This document shows, piece by piece, positions 36,211 to 46,294 of a stretch of DNA of 64,000 bases. The stretch is from Mucilaginibacter sp. SG564 (GTDB lineage: Bacteria; Bacteroidota; Bacteroidia; Sphingobacteriales; Sphingobacteriaceae). The position numbers were made by a program, and so were the translations under genes. The number at the start of each line of letters is the position of its first letter. Position 1 is the stretch's first letter. The DNA lies in NCBI RefSeq assembly GCF_013149275.1, contig NZ_JABGNA010000014.1, positions 1 through 64,000 on the forward strand. Direction: 5' to 3'. The notes under the pieces were generated by a model. The model was not told the DNA's origin. It saw nothing but the letters and a program-made list of their open reading frames with translations, and made no database searches.

Positions 36211-36355
36211 GTCTGAACCAGAATTTATAGAATTAAAGAATTAACAGAATAATGAATCTGAGTTACGACATTCTGAGATCTAACACCTGAAATGATCGGT
36301 ATCATCAAAAACTAACAACGGTTAAAATCGAACATCCTAAATCCGAAATCGTATA
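36211..36355. repeat. Repeat fragments upstream of the atp operon
   Basis: Contains a CTGAACCAGAATTTATAGAA half-unit related to 15527-15615 and a CGAACATCC/AATCCGAAATCG segment related to other ATTTCGGATT repeats. It lies in the divergent gap between atpZ and porW. Confidence 0.5.
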
Positions 36356-36422
36356 ATGTTTAGTATTTTAGCGATGCTTTTAAAACCAACAACTTATTTT
36401 GAGGCAACTACCTATATCTTCC

Positions 36423-39377
36423 ATGTACAAAAACAGTAATTTTTTACTGTTTGCCCTTATCATTATTATCGCGGGGTGCTCGCTCGAAAAGCAAAGCGGT
36501 CTTAACCGCTCTATGCAAAATCTCACCGCGCATTATAATATACTATTCAATGCCAATGAATTGCTACGGCGCAAGCAGGAAAGTTATGCAGCCTCCTTCC
36601 CTGATGCCTATACCGAATTATTGAATGTCTATCCCGATACTACCAGCCAGAGTGGTTCGCCGGATAAGGATATGGAATTGGCCATTACCAAAGCCAATAC
36701 CATCATCAATATTAAAGAGCAAAGCCATTACATTGGCAATGCCTACCTGGTTTTGGGCAAAGCCCGCTTTTTGGAGGGCAGCTATTTTGACGCGGTGGAA
36801 TATTTTAGCTACGTAGTACGTTCATTCGGAAATAATTTCCCATTGGCCCAGGAAGCCATGGTTTGGGAAGGGCGCTCGCTTTTATATCTCAATAATCTCC
36901 CCAAAGCCAAGCTCGTTATTGATTCGGCTGTACAAAACATCAACCCCAAAAAACCGGGCAAAAGTTTCACGGCCGATGTATATGCTACCCGCATGCAGTA
37001 CAACATCAACACGCAAAATTATGCCGAAGCCGAGGAAGATGCCAAGCAGGCTATAGAATTTTGTTCGGTAAGCAGGCTAAAGCTGCGCTGGATCTTTATT
37101 TTGGCCCAACTGCAGGAGCTTAACCTAAAACCCGCCGAGGCTTACAATAGTTACACCCGTATTGTGCAAAGCAACGCATCGTTTGAGATGGCCTTCAACG
37201 CCAATTTAAATCGCATCAGGATACAGGATAACCGCGATGGTATTAAGATAAGCAAGATAGACCAGTTGCGTAAATTATTGAAAAACCACGACAACATTGA
37301 CTTTTTTGACCAGATATATTACCACATCGGGCAGCAATACTATGCCACAGGCGATATTGATAATGCCGTCAAAAACTACAAGCTCTCTATACGCCATAGC
37401 ACCAAAAACCAAAACCAACGGGGCGTATCTTATTTACGCATTGCCGATATCGACTTTAAAAACAAAGCTGATTACGAGGGTGCTAAATTATATTACGACA
37501 GCACGCTTAATGATCTGTCGCCCAGCTATCCCGGTTATCAGCTTATTGTTAAAAAGAGCAACAACCTGCAAATACTCACAGGTCTGCTGCAAACCATAGC
37601 CCGGGAAGATACCCTGCAGATGCTGGCTGGGCTCGATGAAAAAACGCGAATGACGCATATTGACGCGATGGTTGCCCGTAAAGCCGCCAAAGAAAAAGCA
37701 GCGGCGGCAGAAGCCGCGGCGGCAGCAGCCAGCGCCAATAACGGCGATCCATTTAGTAACAGTTTTACGTTAAGTAACCCAGACGCGCAGATGCTGCAAA
37801 ATGGGCAGAACCGACAGAATGGGCAAAATGGGCAAAACGTAGTGAGTTCATTCTATTTTTATAACACCAACGCGGTAAGCCAGGGCTATACTGCCTTTAA
37901 GCGCCAATGGGGCAACCGTAAACTGGAAGATAACTGGCGCCGTAGTAAACGCTCAAACGCGGGCATGCCTACCAACGCCGGTCCTACCACAGGCCCTAAT
38001 ACCACTACCGACAAACTCGCGGGCCTTACGGGTAAAGCTGCCGACTCGGTCAGAAACGTGGAGTACAAACAACAGCTCATTCACGATCTGCCATTAACGC
38101 CCGATCTGATCAGTCAGTCCAATATCCGGATCTACAATGCTTATCTCGACCTGGGCAACCTGTATCGCGATGTGCTGGAAGATAAAAAAGAGGCCATAGC
38201 AGCCTTTGAGAAAATGCTGGCCCGCTTTCCGAACAATCCGGATAAACCCGCTATATATTATAATCTGTACCGTTTATATACGGATATCGACGCGACCAAA
38301 TCCGACATGTATAAAAACCTTATCCTGAAGGACTACCCGCAAACCGCATTTGCCAAAATAATTCTTGATCCGGAGTACAGCAAAAAACTAAACGATGCCA
38401 ACGCCGGGTTTAATGTGTTTTATAACCAGGTATATGACCTTTATGAACAAAAACAATACGCGCAGGTGGTGAGTGCCGCAGAAGATCTGTTAAAAAGATA
38501 CCCGGACAACCGCTTCTCGGCACAGTTATTTTATTTGAAGGCCATAGCTGCGGGTCACCAGGAAAAACTGCCTCCATTTTTAACTGATATGCAGGAAATA
38601 GTTGCAAAATACCCGGATGACATATTGATAACCCCGTTGGCCCAGCAACACCTGGCTTACATTCATGCCAACATCGACGAAGTGGCCGCACGACCTGTAG
38701 TACTTAATAACGAAGATCCGAATGAGATCCCGTTCACCCCGCCAGTGGCTTATCAAAAACAAACAGAGTATCGAAAAACCTATATTCCATCGCCACAGGC
38801 ACCAGAATATCGCCACCCGGTTAACGCGCCTCTGAATGGGCTGACCTCAGTTACAACAAAAATCAACACGCAGCTAACTGCACCACAAGGCAAATTGAGT
38901 GATAATCATATCCAACAACCTGCCTATGTATTGCAGCAAGCCAACCAGGCCAACCCCGATAGTGTGACTACAACAATAGCCCCGCCTGTAATTGTAGCAC
39001 AAAACATTGCCTCCATATTTTCAAAGCGAGATAGCACCCATTACTATTTTGCTATAAATGTAACCTCGGGTACAACTAATCTGGCCTCATCACGTTTTGG
39101 TATAGGACAATTTAACCGCATACGCTTTTTTGGCTATGGCTTTAAGCACGAGCTTATGACTGCCGGACCGGATGACCAGATCATTTATATCGGAAGGTTT
39201 TTTTCCCTGAGTGATGCCCGCAAATATGCCAAGAGCATTATCCCGGTATTACCCGATATTATGAAGGTACCTAAGGATAAATACAGTTTTTTTATCATTA
39301 CCAAGGAAAATCTGGATAAATTAGCCGATCAAAAAGCGGTGGATAGTTATATTGACTATTACCAGAAAAATTATTGA
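36423..39377 (+). CDS. porW: Type IX secretion lipoprotein PorW/SprE
   Basis: 984-residue TPR lipoprotein. Signal MYKNSNFLLFALIIIIAGC gives a lipidated Cys19, followed by the family block LNRSMQNLTAHYNILFNANE and repeated TPR helices up to about residue 750 (with Ala/Asn/Gln-rich low-complexity stretches around residues 420-470). PorW/SprE is needed for type IX secretion and gliding and links the PorKLMN/GldKLMN machinery to the translocon. I choose ATG 36423 over a TTG at 36399 because it starts the lipoprotein signal. It ends 1 bp before the penicillin-binding-protein ATG. Confidence 0.88.
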   Translation: MYKNSNFLLFALIIIIAGCSLEKQSGLNRSMQNLTAHYNILFNANELLRRKQESYAASFPDAYTELLNVYPDTTSQSGSPDKDMELAITKANTIINIKEQSHYIGNAYLVLGKARFLEGSYFDAVEYFSYVVRSFGNNFPLAQEAMVWEGRSLLYLNNLPKAKLVIDSAVQNINPKKPGKSFTADVYATRMQYNINTQNYAEAEEDAKQAIEFCSVSRLKLRWIFILAQLQELNLKPAEAYNSYTRIVQSNASFEMAFNANLNRIRIQDNRDGIKISKIDQLRKLLKNHDNIDFFDQIYYHIGQQYYATGDIDNAVKNYKLSIRHSTKNQNQRGVSYLRIADIDFKNKADYEGAKLYYDSTLNDLSPSYPGYQLIVKKSNNLQILTGLLQTIAREDTLQMLAGLDEKTRMTHIDAMVARKAAKEKAAAAEAAAAAASANNGDPFSNSFTLSNPDAQMLQNGQNRQNGQNGQNVVSSFYFYNTNAVSQGYTAFKRQWGNRKLEDNWRRSKRSNAGMPTNAGPTTGPNTTTDKLAGLTGKAADSVRNVEYKQQLIHDLPLTPDLISQSNIRIYNAYLDLGNLYRDVLEDKKEAIAAFEKMLARFPNNPDKPAIYYNLYRLYTDIDATKSDMYKNLILKDYPQTAFAKIILDPEYSKKLNDANAGFNVFYNQVYDLYEQKQYAQVVSAAEDLLKRYPDNRFSAQLFYLKAIAAGHQEKLPPFLTDMQEIVAKYPDDILITPLAQQHLAYIHANIDEVAARPVVLNNEDPNEIPFTPPVAYQKQTEYRKTYIPSPQAPEYRHPVNAPLNGLTSVTTKINTQLTAPQGKLSDNHIQQPAYVLQQANQANPDSVTTTIAPPVIVAQNIASIFSKRDSTHYYFAINVTSGTTNLASSRFGIGQFNRIRFFGYGFKHELMTAGPDDQIIYIGRFFSLSDARKYAKSIIPVLPDIMKVPKDKYSFFIITKENLDKLADQKAVDSYIDYYQKNY

Positions 39378-39378
39378 A

Positions 39379-41628
39379 ATGAGAACCACTAAGCCCAAGC
39401 TTACACAACAGGATATAAGAAGATATAACTGGTACATATGGCGTACCGTAATAGCCGGTTTTGTATTTGTTGGATTGATGATAGCACTAACTATTTTTGA
39501 TGTATTTGGTCAGCTACCCTCTTTCCGCGATCTGGAAAACCCAAAGAGTAACCAGGCATCCGAAGTAATATCATCTGATAAAAAGGTACTGGGTACCTAT
39601 TACATACAAAACCGGTCGAACGTTACCTATGCAGAGCTATCACCCAATGTAGTTAACGCGTTGGTTGCTACCGAAGACAAGCGTTTTTTTGATCACTCCG
39701 GTATTGATTTTGGTCGCAGCTTTACCATCTTTCTGCATTTATTGATCGGGCAGAAACAAGGCGGCAGCACTATTACTCAGCAATTGGCGCTAAACCTGTT
39801 CTCAGAGAGAGCGGCCAATCCATTTAAACGTATTGTCCAAAAAATGCAGGAATGGGTAACCGCCGTTAAGCTGGAACGTCATTATACCAAAGAAGAGATC
39901 CTGACCATGTACCTCAACACGGTTGATTTTGGTGCCTATAATACTTATGGTATTAAATCGGCTGCACGTACTTACTTTAATACCACCCCGGATAAACTTA
40001 CACCAGACCAGGCAGCCTTATTAATAGGCATGGTTAACGGACCCGGTATCTACTCACCTATCCGTCACCCCGAAAACGCGCTGAGACGCCGTAACCTGGT
40101 GCTTAACCGCATGGTAGAAAAAGGCGATCTGAACCAGGCACAAGCTGATGAATACAAACAAAAACCGCTTGGACTCGATTTTCGCCCTAACAACCACTTT
40201 GATGGCCCAGCACCTTATTTCAGGTCGGTACTTAAAAAAGAGCTGCAAAAACTGTTTAAGGAGCAAAACATCAGCCGCTCAGATGGCAGTCCATACGATC
40301 TTGATCGTGATGGTTTAAAAATATATACCACCATTGATGCTACCATGCAGCAATATGCCGAGGAAGCACAGCAGCAATACATGCGTGATCTGCAAGTGCA
40401 GTTTAACGATCACTGGCGCGGGAAAAATCTGGCTAAAAGCATTCACAACTATAAATTGCTGATACAGCAGGGCATGCTTAAATCAGACCGATACAAGCAA
40501 CTGAAAGCCCAGGGCATGAGCGACGAAGATATCACCACCAACTTTAACACTCCCGATAAACTCAACCTGTTTACCTGGCATGGCGATATTGATACGCTGA
40601 TGAAACCTATCGATTCTATTGTGTATTGCAAAATGCTGCTCCGTAACGCGTTGATGAGTATGGACCCAACCACAGGCTATGTTAAAGCCTGGGTGGGTGG
40701 TACCAACTTTGAACACTTTAAATATGACCAGGTTAAAAACGGAACACGCCAGGTAGGTTCAACCGCCAAACCATTTACCTACGCGGTAGCTATTGATAAT
40801 GGCTACTCTCCTTGTATGAAGATCAATAACGTGCCGGATACCATTAGGGGGTATGGCAGCGGTCCGTGGTGCCCACGTTCTTCTCCGTCCGAAACGATAC
40901 CGGGCTTTATTACCCTGCGCCAGGCTTTGGCCCACTCGCAAAACTGGGTAACCGCGCACGTAATGGGCGAAGTTAAGCCTGAGCCTGTTGTAGAACTGAT
41001 CAAAAAAATGGGAGTTACCAGTCCGGTACCGCCATATCCTTCTATTTGCCTGGGCACATTTGATGCCTCGGTATTTGAAATGACAGCGGCTTATTCGGTA
41101 TTTGCCAACCACGGTTTGTGGACAGAGCCTACCTATATATTACGTATTGAAGATAAAAACGGCAACGTTTTATATACCCACACCCCAAAAGTAGTGCAGG
41201 CCATGAATCCGCAAACCGCCTATGTGATGACGTATATGCTTAAAGGCGTAATACAGGATGGTACAGGTTCACGCTTACAATATAAATATGGCCTGAGCAA
41301 CCCGATAGGTGGTAAAACAGGCACAACTCAAAACAACTCCGATGGCTGGTTTATTGGCATCACCCCGCAACTGGTTACCGGCTTATGGACTGGCTGCGAA
41401 GACCGAGACATCGCATTCCAATCTACCCGGTTAGGTGAAGGCGCCAACAGCGCATTGCCTATATTTGCATTCTATATGAAAAAGGTATATGCCAACGCGG
41501 CACTGGGCATTAAAAAGAATGTCGACTTTGACGCGCCCAAAAACGGTGTAAGCATAGTGATGGATTGCAACCAATACAACCAGCAGCAACAAGGCACTAC
41601 CGAAGTTGATAAGAAGCTGGGATTTTAG
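39379..41628 (+). CDS. Class A penicillin-binding protein 1A
   Basis: 749-residue bifunctional peptidoglycan synthase with one membrane helix near residues 20-45. The GT51 glycosyltransferase domain shows ATEDKRFFDHSGIDFGRS and GGSTITQQLALNLFSE; the transpeptidase domain has the active Ser in GSTAKPFTYA, SQN in AHSQNWVT and KTG in GGKTGTTQNNSDGWF. All catalytic residues are intact. It directly follows porW (1 bp), so the two are co-transcribed. The ATG at 39379 is chosen; upstream in-frame codons lie inside porW. Confidence 0.96.
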   Translation: MRTTKPKLTQQDIRRYNWYIWRTVIAGFVFVGLMIALTIFDVFGQLPSFRDLENPKSNQASEVISSDKKVLGTYYIQNRSNVTYAELSPNVVNALVATEDKRFFDHSGIDFGRSFTIFLHLLIGQKQGGSTITQQLALNLFSERAANPFKRIVQKMQEWVTAVKLERHYTKEEILTMYLNTVDFGAYNTYGIKSAARTYFNTTPDKLTPDQAALLIGMVNGPGIYSPIRHPENALRRRNLVLNRMVEKGDLNQAQADEYKQKPLGLDFRPNNHFDGPAPYFRSVLKKELQKLFKEQNISRSDGSPYDLDRDGLKIYTTIDATMQQYAEEAQQQYMRDLQVQFNDHWRGKNLAKSIHNYKLLIQQGMLKSDRYKQLKAQGMSDEDITTNFNTPDKLNLFTWHGDIDTLMKPIDSIVYCKMLLRNALMSMDPTTGYVKAWVGGTNFEHFKYDQVKNGTRQVGSTAKPFTYAVAIDNGYSPCMKINNVPDTIRGYGSGPWCPRSSPSETIPGFITLRQALAHSQNWVTAHVMGEVKPEPVVELIKKMGVTSPVPPYPSICLGTFDASVFEMTAAYSVFANHGLWTEPTYILRIEDKNGNVLYTHTPKVVQAMNPQTAYVMTYMLKGVIQDGTGSRLQYKYGLSNPIGGKTGTTQNNSDGWFIGITPQLVTGLWTGCEDRDIAFQSTRLGEGANSALPIFAFYMKKVYANAALGIKKNVDFDAPKNGVSIVMDCNQYNQQQQGTTEVDKKLGF

Positions 41629-41659
41629 GTTGGTTCAGAAATAAAATCAAACAAAATTT

Positions 41660-41735
41660 GTCATTCTGAACAATAGTGAAGAATCTGTAAGCGACATGCA
41701 TGTAGTATAATAGATCCTTCGTACCTCAGGATGAC
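41660..41735. repeat. GTCAT/ATGAC dispersed element
   Basis: Ends GTCATTCTGA and TCAGGATGAC, interior GCATGTAGTATAATAGATCC. It lies between the PBP gene and uvrC and abuts the uvrC start region. Confidence 0.75.
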
Positions 41736-41766
41736 AACAAAGGCATTGTGGGTACCGATTAAGAAA

Positions 41767-43587
41767 ATGGAGAAATTTGATTACAAAGTTGCATTAAAAA
41801 ATATACCTCACAAACCCGGTGTTTATCAATACTGGGATAGTGAGCAGGAACTGATATATATTGGCAAAGCCAAAGATCTGCGCAACCGCGTAGGATCCTA
41901 CTTTAACCAGGATACACATGTAAATGCCAAAACCCGTGTTTTGGTATCCAAGATACGCAATATCACTTTTACCATTGTTGATACCGAGGTGGATGCGTGG
42001 CTGTTGGAAAACAGTATGATCAAAAAGCATCAGCCGCGCTACAATGTGATGCTGAAGGATGATAAAACCTATCCATGGATCATCATTAAGAATGAGAACT
42101 ATCCCCGCATCTTCTGGACCCGGCGTATTGTTAAAGATGGTTCAAAATACCTGGGGCCTTATGCTTCGGTAAGTATGATGCACAACATCTTAGGGCTTAT
42201 TAAGGAAACATATCCCCTGCGCACCTGTAACCTGCAGCTCACCCGCGAAAACATTGACAAGGGCAAGTTTAAAGTTTGCCTGGAATACCAGCTGGGCAAT
42301 TGCAAAGGCCCATGCCAAAACTATCAGACCGAGGATGATTATGACAACAGCATTGAGGAGATCAAGGATATCCTGAACGGTAAAATAGGAGCTGTGCTAC
42401 GTCGTCTTAAAAGCGAGATGGAAACCGCGGTTGCAGAATATAACTATGAGCTTGCCCATCGTTTAAAACGAAAGTTCGAACTACTGGAAAACTACCAGAG
42501 TAAATCAACGGTGGTAAATTCGTCGATTACGGATGTGGACGTGTTCAGCATCGCTTCAGAAGATAAGATCGCCTTCGTTAACTTCTTAAAAGTAATGAAC
42601 GGCACCATCATCCAAACGCAAACTATTGAGTTAAAGAAACGCCTGGACGAAAGTGATGAGGAGCTGCTTACCCTGGCTATATCTGAGTTCAGAAGCCGTT
42701 ATAACAGTGATTCCAAAGAGATCATCGTACCTTTTGGTATCGATCTGGAAGATCATCCCGGCATCAAATTCACTGTACCTAAACTGGGCGAAAAGAAAAA
42801 ATTGCTCGATCTTTCGCAAAAGAATGTGCTCTTCTTTAAAAAGGAGAAGATAGATCAGTATGAAAAGCTAAATCCCGAGATCAGGACCGAACGTTTGCTT
42901 ACACAGATGATGAAGGACCTTCGTATGAACCAGCTGCCCCGACATATTGAGTGTTTTGATAACTCCAACTTCCAGGGTAAATATCCGGTGTCGGCCATCG
43001 TTGTATTTAAAGATGGCAAACCATCCAAGAAAGATTACCGCCATTTCCACGTAAAAACGGTAGAGGGCCCGAATGACTTTGCCACCATGGAAGAAGCCGT
43101 ACACCGCCGCTACCGCCGTATGCTGGATGAAGGAACGGAACTGCCTCAGCTCGTCATTATTGACGGTGGCAAGGGCCAATTGTCATCGGCGATGCACAGC
43201 CTAAAGCTATTGGGCATTGATAAACAGGTAACCGTAATAGGCATAGCCAAACGACTGGAAGAATTATACTATCCAAACGATCAGTACCCAATGTACCTGG
43301 ATAAAAAATCAGAAACATTAAAGGTGATCCAGCATCTGCGCGATGAGGCCCACCGGTTTGGTATTACCTTCCACCGTAAGATACGCGATAAAGGCACCCT
43401 GGCCACCGAACTGGAACTGATAGAAGGCATAGGCAAAACTACCGCCGAAAAGCTGCTGAAATATTTTAAATCGGTTAAGAAGATCCGCGAGGCTAATGAG
43501 GAAACGCTATTGGAAGTTGTTAATCTGAAACAGGCGAAAGCTATTTTAGGATACTTTGGGAAAGAGGAAGAAGCAAGTCAAAAGTAA
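41767..43587 (+). CDS. uvrC: Excinuclease ABC subunit C
   Basis: 606-residue nuclease of UvrABC repair. N-terminal GIY-YIG domain (KPGVYQYWDSEQELIYIGKA), a Cys-rich region (CNLQLTRENIDKGKFKVCLE and CKGPCQN), UVR motif near residue 210, RNase H-like C-terminal domain (ECFDNSNFQGKYPVSAIVVF, LVIIDGGKGQL) and terminal helix-hairpin-helix (LIEGIGKTTAEKLLKYFKS). Cuts DNA on both sides of a lesion. ATG 41767 (MEKFDYK) is the true start; codons further upstream derive from the repeat. Confidence 0.98.
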   Translation: MEKFDYKVALKNIPHKPGVYQYWDSEQELIYIGKAKDLRNRVGSYFNQDTHVNAKTRVLVSKIRNITFTIVDTEVDAWLLENSMIKKHQPRYNVMLKDDKTYPWIIIKNENYPRIFWTRRIVKDGSKYLGPYASVSMMHNILGLIKETYPLRTCNLQLTRENIDKGKFKVCLEYQLGNCKGPCQNYQTEDDYDNSIEEIKDILNGKIGAVLRRLKSEMETAVAEYNYELAHRLKRKFELLENYQSKSTVVNSSITDVDVFSIASEDKIAFVNFLKVMNGTIIQTQTIELKKRLDESDEELLTLAISEFRSRYNSDSKEIIVPFGIDLEDHPGIKFTVPKLGEKKKLLDLSQKNVLFFKKEKIDQYEKLNPEIRTERLLTQMMKDLRMNQLPRHIECFDNSNFQGKYPVSAIVVFKDGKPSKKDYRHFHVKTVEGPNDFATMEEAVHRRYRRMLDEGTELPQLVIIDGGKGQLSSAMHSLKLLGIDKQVTVIGIAKRLEELYYPNDQYPMYLDKKSETLKVIQHLRDEAHRFGITFHRKIRDKGTLATELELIEGIGKTTAEKLLKYFKSVKKIREANEETLLEVVNLKQAKAILGYFGKEEEASQK

Positions 43588-43595
43588 AAAAAGCT

Positions 43596-43667
43596 GTCAT
43601 ACTGAGCCTGTCGAAGCATGGTGGGTAAAGGTCTCTCCGCATGATCCTTCGACAAGCTCAGGATGAC
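43596..43667. repeat. GTCAT/ATGAC dispersed element
   Basis: GTCATACTGAGCCTGTCGAA and, inverted, TTCGACAAGCTCAGGATGAC enclose about 30 bp; located right after the uvrC stop. Confidence 0.75.
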
Positions 43668-43687
43668 AGGCCGGCCCTTATTAAAAC

Positions 43688-43723
43688 AAAAAGGTCAAAA
43701 CTATTACAATTTTGACCTTTTTT
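43688..43723. terminator. Bidirectional terminator between uvrC and gldN
   Basis: AAAAAGGTCAAAA / TTTTGACCTTTTTT stem with a 9-nt loop between convergent genes. Confidence 0.9.
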
Positions 43724-43744
43724 GATTTTGACTTAAAAACTCTT

Positions 43745-44749
43745 TTAGTATGACCACAGGTTAAGCTCCCAGTCCATCAGGGATTTCTTTATCCTCTCTG
43801 ATTCGTAAAGCTTATCAATGCCCTGGGCATAATCTTTTATACGTTCGTCCTTATCGTTACTTTCTTTAACAATATAGCTGGTAAAAATGCGCTTCATAAA
43901 AACATCATCGAAGCTTAAACCCGTCGCGTCGCTGTTACGACTGGCTACTTCTTTGGTAGCAAAAATGGGTCTTGCTTCCGGAAAATATACCCAAAACGCG
44001 GGTTGATAATCCAGATCAAGAGTACCCGCTTTTGGTTTGATCAATGGGGCTATACCTATAATGCGCGGCTCAAATACAGAACGCTGCTTATCAAAAACCC
44101 AATCTTCCTTGATACGGAATTTAACAACACTATCAGGGTTAAACTCGCCAGCCTGTAATGATGATCCTATTTTATTACCGTCTTTATCAAATTTATCAAC
44201 TACCGAACTATCCGCCATTTTTGATTTGGCTCCGCCCGCACTAAGCGGAACCGTAAAGGCATCGCCTCCCGGATCGTCTTTTGTTGGTGTTGGATCATAA
44301 GCAGTCAATTCACCCGCAGCGATGGCATTTAAAAGCACATCAATCAACCTGCTTTTTGGCGAAGCCAAATACTGGTTCATTTTTTCGCGAACATCAATTT
44401 CCCGCCAAACGCGTTTAGCAAAAACCACATCATTTTCGCGCAGGTTTGGCAAAGGCGTAACCCGGGCGTTCAGGATGTTGTTCTTTTTATAATAACCATC
44501 AAGCGGTCTTTCAAAAGGCTTATTGGGATCAAATGTTTTGCGCTTAGAAGTATCAGCAACCGGCTGACTTACTACGTTGTCCTGCTGGCTTGATTGCTGT
44601 GGTTGCAGCTGTGCTGGCTGTTGCTGTGCTGGTTGCTGCTGTGTGGTAGTAGCGGGCTTCCGGGTACGTTTTTTAGCGGGGCGTTTCTGAGCAAATACAG
44701 CCGAAACACACACTAAGCAAAGTACAAAACACAAAATTTTCTTTTTCAT
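43745..44749 (-). CDS. gldN: Gliding motility/T9SS protein GldN
   Basis: 334-residue periplasmic protein with signal peptide (ends SAVFAQ), a Gln/Pro-rich linker (residues ~35-55) and the conserved GldN/PorN domain (DGYYKKNNILNARVTPLPNL, RVWREIDVREKMNQYLASPK). It forms the ring complex with the GldK lipoprotein under the outer membrane. Last gene of gldKLMN, 6 bp after gldM. Confidence 0.96.
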   Translation of the reverse strand: MKKKILCFVLCLVCVSAVFAQKRPAKKRTRKPATTTQQQPAQQQPAQLQPQQSSQQDNVVSQPVADTSKRKTFDPNKPFERPLDGYYKKNNILNARVTPLPNLRENDVVFAKRVWREIDVREKMNQYLASPKSRLIDVLLNAIAAGELTAYDPTPTKDDPGGDAFTVPLSAGGAKSKMADSSVVDKFDKDGNKIGSSLQAGEFNPDSVVKFRIKEDWVFDKQRSVFEPRIIGIAPLIKPKAGTLDLDYQPAFWVYFPEARPIFATKEVASRNSDATGLSFDDVFMKRIFTSYIVKESNDKDERIKDYAQGIDKLYESERIKKSLMDWELNLWSY

Positions 44750-44755
44750 ACGCCT

Positions 44756-46255
44756 TTAATTTGCGGATAATACAATTGGGTCAAGTCCTCTTGGTGTTCC
44801 ATCAGGGCCAACTGCAACAATATCCTTAAATACAACAGTAGTACCCGGTGTAACGGTGTTCATTACAGAACGCATAGCGCCTGTTAATTCGCCCCCACTG
44901 CCTGACATAATAATGGCATCCTGGCGGGGTTTTACAACAAGCAGTGTAAAACGGGTTACATTAAATTTAGCATCAAAATCAAAGTTATCCAGTTTAGCAA
45001 ACACCCTATCCTGCGCCCTTAAGTTTGCAGCACTGGTATTACCACCGCTTTTGCCGGCAAACTGAGGTTTAGGATCAGGTATACGCTTAACACGAAAATC
45101 AGACGTCCCTAAAACCATACCTTTATCGCCAAAAACAGTAACTTTTGCTGTACCTACACTGCTCACTGTAGCTGTATAGTGTCCGCCGCTCCCACTGATC
45201 GATCCTCCGCTCATGCTTACTTTCATGCTTTCTTTGGGTACACCCGGCGCCGATACTGAAAGTGGGTTAGCTACACCAATATATAATACGTTCATTTTAT
45301 CGGGCGATACTACTGCTGATGGTTTTGCCACCATGTAAGTAGCAGAAATAGGATAAACTTTTGGAGGTCCCTCTACCTGTTTCACCGATAAACTGCCAGT
45401 CCAGGTATGCAATCCTTCGCCACTTGCAGTGGTGGTATAAGTACCTACACCATTTGCAGTTGGAATTTGTGATCCACCAACAGTTATTACAGGATCTGAT
45501 TTTTGGTCATATGCTGTTAGGTAGATCTCGGCCTTATATGGCTGGCCTGCCAAAACATAACTGCTTGGGGCAACAGCTACAGCCTTAAACTGATTTAAGG
45601 TCACTGACGCCTGATCAACTTTACCTAATAACTTTTTCACTACCTCGTTCTCCGCATTTTTATTATCAGCCTGTATTTTAGCCAGTGTTGTTAAAGCTGC
45701 CCCCAGGGGAATACCGTCACCAAAATACGCCTGCTGCCAGGACTTTTTACCCGGGTCGATCGCATTCAAAGAAAAGTTAACACCAGCCGCATCCTTACCT
45801 AATATTTGCAGCAAACGTGCCCTGGTGGCTTCAATTTTCCCTTTTAGTACATCAGCTTTTTTAGCGTTTATCATTACCTCAGGCGATATATCCAAACTTT
45901 CTCTTGCATCTACATCTCCGGTTTCTGAGTTGATCCCACCGCCTTTTTGTATTAATTCAGCTTTTAACTCTTCAATATATCCATTCAGTTCATCAGCAGC
46001 TTTACTTGCATCTTTGGCCTGAGCTTCCAGGCGTGCCGCCTTTTCTGGCTGCTCTTTTAACTTGGTTGCCTCAAATGCCGAATAAGTACTTTGTAAGCTG
46101 GCGTTAACGTTTTTTGTTGACTGATCTAAACTACTTGTAATGTTTTTAAACGCGTCTAACAAGCTATCCGGCACATTAAGGGCTATTAAGCCTAAAAGTA
46201 CCAGGTATAGTATGCCTATCATTCGCTGTCTTGGGGTTTCCTTACCTCCGGCCAT
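44756..46255 (-). CDS. gldM: Gliding motility/T9SS motor protein GldM
   Basis: 499-residue protein with one N-terminal membrane helix (MIGILYLVLLGLIALNVPDS) and a large periplasmic part of successive domains ending in a GldM C-terminal domain (PRGLDPIVLSAN). With GldL it forms the proton-driven rotary motor of type IX secretion and gliding. The N-terminal MAGGKETPRQRMIGILYLVL segment is highly characteristic. Confidence 0.97.
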   Translation of the reverse strand: MAGGKETPRQRMIGILYLVLLGLIALNVPDSLLDAFKNITSSLDQSTKNVNASLQSTYSAFEATKLKEQPEKAARLEAQAKDASKAADELNGYIEELKAELIQKGGGINSETGDVDARESLDISPEVMINAKKADVLKGKIEATRARLLQILGKDAAGVNFSLNAIDPGKKSWQQAYFGDGIPLGAALTTLAKIQADNKNAENEVVKKLLGKVDQASVTLNQFKAVAVAPSSYVLAGQPYKAEIYLTAYDQKSDPVITVGGSQIPTANGVGTYTTTASGEGLHTWTGSLSVKQVEGPPKVYPISATYMVAKPSAVVSPDKMNVLYIGVANPLSVSAPGVPKESMKVSMSGGSISGSGGHYTATVSSVGTAKVTVFGDKGMVLGTSDFRVKRIPDPKPQFAGKSGGNTSAANLRAQDRVFAKLDNFDFDAKFNVTRFTLLVVKPRQDAIIMSGSGGELTGAMRSVMNTVTPGTTVVFKDIVAVGPDGTPRGLDPIVLSAN

Positions 46256-46294
46256 CTATATAAATATTAGCTTGTAAAAAATCTATTAATTATA

